Source of the DNA: Bedellia somnulentella
Taxonomy: Eukaryota; Arthropoda; Insecta; Lepidoptera; Bedelliidae
Reading direction: 5' to 3'
NCBI GenBank assembly: GCA_963576735.1
Contig: CAUYWD010000148.1
Coordinates: forward strand, 1 to 64,000
Length of the DNA: 64,000 nt
In this document: piece after piece, positions 1-6,473 of the stretch
Layout: every line of letters starts with the position of its first letter
How positions within the stretch are numbered: the first letter of the stretch is position 1
Translations under genes and position numbers: made by a program
The notes under the pieces: generated by a model
The model's database searches: none
What the model saw: only the letters and a program-made list of their open reading frames with translations
What the model was told of the DNA's origin: nothing

Positions 1-261
1 GGAAAAGATAACTGAATCCCCCACCCGTGCCGAGACAAAACCCCTGCCCCTTCTCACTTCTTCTAGCAGCAGCCCCGACGAGCTAGTGACGGTTATAGCC
101 GCCACACCATTTAGGTCCGACACCCAATTAGCCCTTGTAGGGACGTAATATGGCTCCGAGACAATACCCACATTAATAGACCACTCCGCCACGCTCTGAA
201 AGAAGAGATCTTGAGCAGTGGCGCAGTGGTTCAAGTTCACTTGGAGGAACCGCAAAGCCAT
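1..261 (-). CDS. ORF2: S1 ORF2, N-terminal 87 codons (endonuclease start)
   Basis: Start of the enzymatic polyprotein of S1, continuing beyond the window. The visible part is the beginning of an APE-type endonuclease: the LNHC motif near residue 10 and SEPY at about 35-38 carry the conserved Asn and Glu of the family. The ATG at 261 overlaps an in-frame TAA of the ORF1 frame (TAATG), and ORF1 itself ends one codon earlier at another TAA, so the ribosome meets tandem stops followed by the restart codon. The product would nick telomeric DNA and reverse-transcribe the element RNA. Reinitiation at UAAUG is known for Bombyx SART1; here it is inferred from the arrangement. Confidence 0.88.
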   Translation of the reverse strand, partial: MALRFLQVNLNHCATAQDLFFQSVAEWSINVGIVSEPYYVPTRANWVSDLNGVAAITVTSSSGLLLEEVRRGRGFVSARVGDSVIFS

Positions 262-263
262 TA

Positions 264-2420
264 TTAATTAACGACCATGGGTTCCTCCACTGGCCCTTTA
301 TTCGGGCTGTTGCTGTCACTCGCTGGAGCTAAAAGTGGCATACTTTTCCCAGCATGTTGGCGCTTTTTAGGCTGTTTCTTTTTAGAGGTCGAACAGCTTT
401 TTGCCCCCACTGAATGTTCGCTAGGTTTTCCTGTTGCCTTACAAATTGGGCAACATGGCTTGTTCAAGCATACCTCAGCTTTATGCCCTGAGGAGCCGCA
501 ACGAAAGCAGAATTCGCTGCGATCCACCTGGGATTTACAATTAGCACGAACGTGCCCCGCCTCTAAACACTTGTAACAGCGCAACTCCCTATGTGGTAAG
601 TGCTGCACTGTCACTCTGCCCCAGCCAATCTGTAAAGAGCCCGTCTGCAACAGCTTTTTAGCGGCAGCTATGGGACAACGTATGAGAGCCGAGCAGGATC
701 CTCGGTATCCAACTGACACCTTTCCTACCCTTACAGCATCCCGGACGCACCCACCCACGCAGGCAACTGCATCGGCTATTTCCCCTTCCGACACCGAGTC
801 ATCCAGGTCAACCAGTCGTAGGGCTTCAATTTTTGTTGGCCTGGATATCCGAACTGAGTCCAGCGGAAGCACTTCCCGAAGTTTTGCCGCGAAGGCGTCA
901 GCTTTTTCTGGAGCCTGCTCACCCGAAATTTCAAATTTCCGAGCTCCAGTTAGGGCTGAGCGAATACGCATGGGCCCAATACCTAAACCAGGGAAGTCAA
1001 TTTTGGTTTTGGCATCGGAGATGATATTTCCCAGCGTTAAACCACTTTTAGCAGCGTCTTCGCTCAAAGTCACTATCACCGCGGCAGAACGCGGAGGTTT
1101 AAGCTTTTTGGCAGCTGCTTGGGCCGTTACTTTTTGCGGGGCCTTGCCAGGTGCAACGGCCTTCTTTTTCTTCCCTCCGCGGCGGACCACGGTTGCCCAG
1201 GACTCATTCACAGTTGATGAGGTGCCAGGAGCCGGCTGTGATATTGGAACCGCAGCCGTTGCTTGACTCCGGTTTTTCGGAGTTGCCTCATGTACCGGCA
1301 ATGGGGATTGTTTAGGTGTTTGCTTCCCCTTTCCTTTGCCTTTATTTTTCTTCGCATTTTCTTTACCTTTGTCTTCTACCTGGGGAGGCAAAGGTTTAGA
1401 AGTTTGCCCAACTTTAGAAGCTTCATCAAATGCCAAGGGTGGTCTGACACGTTTTTCAGGCAAAAGCCGATCTTCTAGGGCCTCTAACCTGGCGTTTACC
1501 ATAGTTCCGACATGGACCATGATTGTGCGAGCCAGGTTTGAGTCAGCTTCTGGGTCTGAACGGCCATTACGAACCTCATCTCGTAGTGCGTCCAGCTCTT
1601 TTCTCAAAGAATTTTGCTCTTGTTGAAGGTTGGCATTGTCAACCCTCAGTTGTGTGAGCTCATCTTTGAGGCGAGAGTTTTCTTGCTGGAGCTTTCTGGT
1701 CTCTTCCGTTGAAGACCTTTCCAACAAAGCATCCGAGGACTCCATGATGGAAGCAACAGCATTTTTGAGGACCTTTACCATGGTTCCCTTCAGCCTCTTG
1801 GATTTATTAGCCACCTCTAAAATGGCGGTCGTATCCACTTTTATCTGGGAATTGATGTCGTGGGCCGTCTTGGAAGACGCAGGAACTGGATTCTCCAGAG
1901 TTTTTTCTCTTCTTTTTTCTGTGAGCCGGTTATATTGCTCCATTTTTTGACTCAAGTCCTCTGTTTCCTGCAGGAGAAAACTCTCTCGTCTTGCTTTCGC
2001 AGCTTCCTCACGGGCTTTCCCTATGCCAATGTATTTACCCGACGTGGGTGGCCGGCCTCGCCCCCTCTTTGCAGAGGTTTTGCTTGGGGTTGGAGACGAC
2101 ATGTCCCTTCCCCTCGTAGAGTCAGAATCGGATGAGGCCGATTCATTTCCTCCGTAACTCCGCTTTCGTCGGGAGTCTAATTGACTCTCCTTCGATTTGG
2201 AGCCAACAATGTTCTCTGTGGAAACGTAAGAGCTGTCGCTCATAATTTCCACAGCCGTATCGCTCATATCTAAGTCCGTAAAGAGATTGCATTGGTCGTT
2301 GTTGTGGAAGTTTTTGCCCCCCCCAGAATACGCGGGGGCGCCTTCCGCAGAAGCGGAAGGGTGGGATTCCCCCTTTCGGGGACCCACCTGGGTAATTCTC
2401 TTCAAAAATTCCTTGTTCAT
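264..2420 (-). CDS. ORF1: S1 ORF1, gag-like RNA-binding protein (718 aa)
   Basis: Gag-like protein expected to coat element RNA and bring it to telomeres. Seen in order: a conserved N-terminus with YSGG at 31-34; a Ser/Asp-rich stretch; an AT-hook-like KRGRGRPP at 118-125 followed by an Ala/Arg-rich helix; a coiled coil at about 238-285; a Lys/Gly-rich basic run; the R1-clade gag core at about 440-610; and three zinc knuckles at 615-628 (CX2CX4HX4C), 638-651 (CX2CX4HX4C) and 657-676 (CX2CX8HX6C). The length matches SART1 ORF1 (about 710 aa). The ATG at 2420 is chosen because it lies 10 nt after a conserved 5' UTR hairpin. Ends in TAA, then the UAAUG of ORF2. Confidence 0.93.
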   Translation of the reverse strand: MNKEFLKRITQVGPRKGESHPSASAEGAPAYSGGGKNFHNNDQCNLFTDLDMSDTAVEIMSDSSYVSTENIVGSKSKESQLDSRRKRSYGGNESASSDSDSTRGRDMSSPTPSKTSAKRGRGRPPTSGKYIGIGKAREEAAKARRESFLLQETEDLSQKMEQYNRLTEKRREKTLENPVPASSKTAHDINSQIKVDTTAILEVANKSKRLKGTMVKVLKNAVASIMESSDALLERSSTEETRKLQQENSRLKDELTQLRVDNANLQQEQNSLRKELDALRDEVRNGRSDPEADSNLARTIMVHVGTMVNARLEALEDRLLPEKRVRPPLAFDEASKVGQTSKPLPPQVEDKGKENAKKNKGKGKGKQTPKQSPLPVHEATPKNRSQATAAVPISQPAPGTSSTVNESWATVVRRGGKKKKAVAPGKAPQKVTAQAAAKKLKPPRSAAVIVTLSEDAAKSGLTLGNIISDAKTKIDFPGLGIGPMRIRSALTGARKFEISGEQAPEKADAFAAKLREVLPLDSVRISRPTKIEALRLVDLDDSVSEGEIADAVACVGGCVRDAVRVGKVSVGYRGSCSALIRCPIAAAKKLLQTGSLQIGWGRVTVQHLPHRELRCYKCLEAGHVRANCKSQVDRSEFCFRCGSSGHKAEVCLNKPCCPICKATGKPSEHSVGAKSCSTSKKKQPKKRQHAGKSMPLLAPASDSNSPNKGPVEEPMVVN

Positions 2421-2454
2421 TTCGGTTTTTGGTAGGCTTTACCCTCGGCCTACC
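2316..2454 (-). promoter_or_regulatory. S1 hairpin array across ORF1 start (H1-H5)
   Basis: Five short inverted repeats lie around the ORF1 start. H1 2431-2454 (stem GGTAGGC/GCCTACC) is just upstream of ATG. H5 2382-2393, H4 2368-2382 (RNA loop GAAA), H3 2341-2360 (8-bp stem, 4-nt loop) and H2 2316-2339 (stem GCCCCC/GGGGGC around the YSGG codons) lie inside ORF1. Equivalent arrays occur in S3, S4, S5, S7, S8, S10, S12 and S13 with compensatory changes. The structure is read from sequence; a role in packaging, translation or reverse transcription is inference. Confidence 0.75.
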
Positions 2455-2950
2455 ATCGAGCTTAACCCCCCCATCCCCTGCGCTTGGCACTGGACCCCCT
2501 CCAGACATTCATCCTCTCGGCACGCTGACCTTAGGATTAGGGTAATTTTTTATAGAGGTTTTCTTCCTCGCAGCCCAGACCTCAGTGGCCTGAGCCCCCG
2601 TTCCCACCGAAGTAGGCTTACGGGTTGGCCGGCAGTATCATGAAGACACTGCCGCCCCTCCATCACCAGCCGCCCAATATGGACAGTCGCTGGGACCGAA
2701 TCAACGACAGAACCTGGCCGACCGATACGACACAGACGCCAGGTTCTAACACCCGGCCCAGCCGCCCGATGTGGACAAACGCTGGGGCTAAGCCGCGCAC
2801 ATCAGAATGTGCCACGACTTCCCGTCCGCTTACTGCTCGCTCTGGAAGCAGAGGAGAGAAGCGGACTCTCGGTACATTAGCTTCACCCCGGGCTGGATTG
2901 CCCGAGGCTACTGAGCCCCCACGCCACGACAAGGCTGTACCGTGTGGGGG
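2421..2950 (-). other. S1 5' UTR, long form
   Basis: Contains no ORF of note. It begins (RNA sense) with a CCCCCAC/GTGGGGG stem at 2915-2950, then a GC-rich hairpin (2888-2908), a GTCCGCTT/AAGCGGAC stem, and two copies of a CAGCCGCCC...CGCTGGG stem-loop (2666-2694 and 2758-2787) flanking a GAACCTGGC/GCCAGGTTC hairpin. A T-rich GAGG/CCTC hairpin follows at about 2540-2570, then H1. An internal promoter must lie here if the element is transcribed, but none can be picked out by eye. Confidence 0.7.
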
Positions 2951-3037
2951 AACCTAACCTAACCTAACCTAACCTAACCTAACCTAACCTAACCTAACCT
3001 AACCTAACCTAACCTAACCTAACCTAACCTAACCTAA

Positions 3038-3040
<3 letters not shown>
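2951..3040 (-). repeat. Telomeric tract T1, (TTAGG)18
   Basis: Eighteen perfect AACCT units on the + strand between S1 and the poly(T) of S2. Confidence 0.98.
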
Positions 3041-3073
<33 letters not shown>

Positions 3074-3075
<2 letters not shown>

Positions 3076-3464
3076 GTGGGGAAATCCTCATGGATTCCCC
3101 GCCGCATGAGGGTGCGACGGGGATATGTCAGACTTCTACTGACTAAAACCCCACGGGTGGCCATCTCAGGTGCATTTAGTGCAGGACCAACGGGAAGCAC
3201 CCTAGGAAGTCTACCGTCGGTCCCGCGCACCACGCCTATTGGCGTACGTCTCGGGAGGGGTAAGACTAATCCCCTCCTTTATGCCCTCTTCTTCTTCGGA
3301 AACTCAAGGCCACCCCTGAGCCTCCGATCTTCTCGAGGCAGGTGTGAGTGGGCACCCAGAAGCCCTCACTCTGAGCACCCCCTGCCTCTGAAACCCCGCT
3401 AGGCAGATTCGTGACTACACTAACGGGGCTTCGCGTCCGAATGGACGCACCAGGAGCCGCGGTG
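3074..3464 (-). other. S2 3' UTR
   Basis: 391 nt, no gene. The 3'-terminal ~100 nt fold as an outer stem CGTGGGG/CCCCACG enclosing a TCCCCG/CGGGGA hairpin and a 5-bp/7-nt hairpin GTCAG/CTGAC. A longer stem GCAGGACC/GGTCCCGC follows. The same layout, with covarying pairs, occurs in the other 3' UTRs. Confidence 0.7.
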
Positions 3465-5255
3465 CTAGTGTCGAACACCGCGGCGGCGGACCCTTCTCCG
3501 AGCTGGGTCCGCAATCTCCCTCTCTCTCTCGGCGGCCTCCTTCGCAAGCATGACAGTCTCGCAAAAGGAGGCCACCGCAGCCCACGCAGACGACCGATCG
3601 ACCATGGCCGCCACAACGGCCCCCAACGACAAATCAGGGCCGATCTCCGCTTGGAGAATCGCCCTCTCTCCACTCCAGGCCGGGCATACCTCTAAGGTAT
3701 GCTGGGCCGTGTCCTCCGGACACACCGCGCAGTGATGGCAACGGGCAGACTGCTCCCTGCCCAGCCCCCACAGATACCTACCGAAGCAGCCATGCCCTGT
3801 CAGTATCTGCGTAAGCCGGAAGCTGAGAGCTCCGTGTCCCCGCTGCAACCACCGCTCGAAGACGGGGAGAATTGCCTCCACCGTCCTATGCCCGGCGCTA
3901 GGCACGGCCAGCCTTAGCGCCCAAGCCTCGAGGGCGACTGCCTGTACCTCCAAGCGGTAGGCAGCCGTTTCTGTCTGCGTGGGCCAGTGGCCCTGAGCCC
4001 GCCGTTCCTTCCGCCAGTGGAACGTCGACGCGAGGACTTTCGCGTCTAGGTCCCACGGCATCGACCCCGCCATCAGGCAGGCAGCATCGCGAGAGACTGT
4101 GCGGTAGCCTCTCGACACCCTGGTGGCCATGAGCCTTTGCGGCGCGTGAAGCAGCGCCGCGTTTGGCCCATCCAGGGTGTCGGCCCATATCGGGGCGCCG
4201 TACATGGCCATCGACCGCACGACCCCCGCATATAGCTGCCTGCAACCTGACCTGGGGCCCCCCAGGTTTGGCAGCAGCTTACAAAGAGCCGCTGCTGCCA
4301 CTATCAATCTCGGCCCCAGGCGCTCAAAGTGGGCGCGGAAGGTCCATCGGCCGTCGAGAATAAGTCCAAGATAATGTAGAGTCGTCTCGACGGCAATCCT
4401 CACCCCGCCCACTACTATGGCGGAGTCCACCGGCGGGCGGTTCCGAGGCCCATGAAACCACATGGCCTCGGATTTGTTAAGGGCCACTTCTAAGCCCAGC
4501 AGCTTTATGCGGTGCACCACTTGGGCTACGCCAGCCGTAGCCCGTATGGCGGCCTCCCTAAACGTCTTCCCCCGAGCCGTAACTAGGGTGTCATCGGCGT
4601 AACAGACAACTTCAACACCCCAGAGATTGGCGCCGCGCAGGACCCAATCGTACCCGATGTTCCACAGGAGCGGGCCTAAAACAGACCCCTGCGGAACACC
4701 GCACGTAACTTCGCGACGGCACCACCCCTCCCGGACCGGATATGTAATTTGCCGGTTCGAGAGGTACGACTCGAGTATTTCCCTTAGGTAAGGAGGCACT
4801 TGATGGTAAATAAGTGCCTCCCTGATACACGAATAGGGCAAGGTGTTGAAGGCATTCTTTATATCTAAAGAAGTTGCCAGCACCACCTCGCCCCGAGAGA
4901 CCGCTGCGTCGGCTATATTGCGGACGCATTGCACCGCATCGACTGCTGAGCGGCAGCCGCGGAAGCCGAATTGCTGGTCCGATAAGTTCGGACCAATTTC
5001 TTCCAGATGCCCGACGATGCGGGAGGACACTATCCGCTCTAAGAGCTTTCCCACCTCGTCGAGCAAAACGATGGGCCGGAACGCCGAGGGCTCGAGTGAG
5101 TCGGCGGGGCGCCCATCCTTGCGCAACAACACCAATTTACCTGTTCTCCAAGGCTCAGGAAACACTCCTCTTTCCAGGCACATGGAGAACAGGTTACACA
5201 ACCTATCAGCAAGGAAGGGCTTCAGCGCCACCACCCAGGCCTGCCCCGGGATTCC
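3465..5255 (-). pseudogene. ORF2: S2 ORF2 fragment (RT and C-terminal domain)
   Basis: Open reading frame of about 597 codons corresponding to residues from about 447 onward of the full 1042-aa protein. The endonuclease and the start of the RT domain are lost with the 5' truncation. Still present: most of the reverse transcriptase including the YADD motif, the thumb region, the C-terminal CX2CX9HX4C knuckle and an Arg-rich tail ending RRRGVRH. No start codon or upstream promoter remains, so it should be dead by itself. A reading starting at 5234 would use GTG, which I reject. It differs from the S4 ORF2 at very few residues (for example Lys for Arg just after YADD). Confidence 0.9.
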
Positions 5256-5267
5256 AACCTAACCTAA

Positions 5268-5270
<3 letters not shown>
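5256..5270 (-). repeat. Telomeric tract T2, (TTAGG)3
   Basis: Three AACCT units between S2 and N1. Confidence 0.95.
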
Positions 5271-5333
<63 letters not shown>

Positions 5334-5964
5334 CGTGGGGAAATCCTCATGGATCCGACGTCACCCGGCGGGGTGACGAAGGTATGTCGGACTCTTACCG
5401 ACTAAAACCCCACGGTGGCCACCTATGGTACACATGTGTGGAGTCCCTGGCAACTTTACCGTAGGCAACATCCACAGACTCCACGCACCTGCTGCAAAAA
5501 GCAGCCCATCTCGGGGGACTTAAAGTCCCCCACTCCTCCTTGTGCTTCCTCAGCACTGCAGGCGTTTGGGCCACAAGTTCCAAACGCCCACCCCCTCGAG
5601 GTTCTCCTTGCGGAGTAGCAGACTGCAACCCGCCGGTCGCAGCCCACCACCTCACGGATTTTTTAACGAGGTTTTGTCCTCGGATTTTTGCGGAAGGTTT
5701 ACTCCTCTTCCGATTTTTTATAGAGGTTTACTCCTCGCGGTCAAGCCTATGCCGCGGCAAGACCCTCGGCCCGGGAAGTGCAAGACTGCCAGGGTTACGA
5801 GTTCTCTTGATTTTTTAACGAGGTTTTCTCCTCACCCAGTCCGCTTACTGCTCACTCTGAAAACAGAGGAGAGAAGCGGACCCTTGGTGCATTGGCTTCA
5901 CCCCGGGTGACCAGCCCGGGGCTACTGAGCCCCCACGCCACGACAAGGCTGCACCGTGTGGGGG
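5271..5964 (-). mobile_element. N1: non-autonomous SART-derived short element
   Basis: A 63-nt poly(T), then about 631 nt without a plausible gene, ending in the same CCCCCACACGG 5' end as the full elements and flanked by telomeric repeats in the standard phase. Its 3' end carries the SART 3'-terminal fold (outer stem CGTGGGG/CCCCACG; hairpin GTCGG/CCGAC with loop ACTCTTA). Its 5' end keeps the terminal stems and the GTCCGCTT/AAGCGGAC hairpin. The interior does not match any full element here. N2 (32709-33338) is an almost identical second copy. Confidence 0.85.
5657..5833 (-). repeat. Four related GAGG/CCTC hairpin modules in N1
   Basis: Modules of the form ATTTTTTA-N2-GAGG-TTT..-CCTC lie at 5657-5681, 5712-5736 and 5809-5833, with a variant GGAAGG-type copy at 5683-5711. 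Full-length elements carry only one such module in their 5' UTR. Confidence 0.75.
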
Positions 5965-6046
5965 AACCTAACCTAACCTAACCTAACCTAACCTAACCTA
6001 ACCTAACCTAACCTAACCTAACCTAACCTAACCTAACCTAACCTAA

Positions 6047-6049
<3 letters not shown>
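5965..6049 (-). repeat. Telomeric tract T3, (TTAGG)17
   Basis: Seventeen perfect units between N1 and S3. Confidence 0.98.
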
Positions 6050-6092
<43 letters not shown>

Positions 6093-6094
<2 letters not shown>

Positions 6095-6473
6095 GTGGGG
6101 AAATCCTCATGGATTCCCCGCCGCTGGGGGGAGCGACGGGGATATGTCAGACTCGTACTGACTAAAACCCCACGGTGGTCCTTCTCGGTGCACGATGATC
6201 GGGGTCCCTGGCCTCTGTCACCGAAGGTAATTTACCACGGACCCCTCGCACCTATGCCTTGCGGCATTCCTTCAACGGGGGGACAGAACCCCCCTATTTC
6301 CAACACACAGAAACGGACGCTCAGAACCACTGAAGCGTCCGTCCTTCTTGGCAGGGTGCGTAGCGCGCAAATAGCCCCCCTTTGCGCGCCTCCTGCCGTG
6401 GAGCCCCACTTTCAGCGTCGCACGCCATATGGGGGCTCCGTGGTCTTAGAAGACCCTACCAATGACCGCGGCG
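6093..6473 (-). other. S3 3' UTR
   Basis: 381 nt, no gene. Same fold as S2 with different arms: inner helix CGCT/AGCG in place of CGCA/TGCG, hairpin GTCAG/CTGAC with loop ACTCGTA, and a GGGGTCC/GGACCCC stem. Confidence 0.65.

Larger units (their letters stand above)
1..2950 (-). mobile_element. S1: SART-like telomeric retrotransposon, cut by left window edge
   Basis: The 5' part of a full-length copy: first 87 codons of ORF2, all of ORF1 and a long 5' UTR. The 5' end (CCCCCACACGG on the - strand) abuts the telomeric tract at 2951 in the standard phase. Its 3' UTR and tail lie left of the window. ORF1 is of the N-terminal type 1 (QVGPRKGESHPS). Confidence 0.9.
3041..5255 (-). mobile_element. 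S2: 5'-truncated SART-like element
   Basis: A 33-nt poly(A) tail (3041-3073 as poly(T)), an intact 3' UTR and the C-terminal half of ORF2. It breaks off at 5255 directly against AACCT, as expected when reverse transcription stops early. Nearly identical to the matching part of S4 (12278-14459), so recent. Confidence 0.93.

Noticed and set aside
2625..2957. Small frames in the 5' UTRs (about 60-110 codons) repeated in several elements
   Set aside because: They overlap conserved stem-loops, change frame and length between copies because of module loss, and lack conserved protein features.
3041..3073. Poly(T) tracts as low-complexity assembly artefacts
   Set aside because: They occur only at the 3' ends of elements, on the side expected for poly(A), and in constant relation to the telomeric phase.
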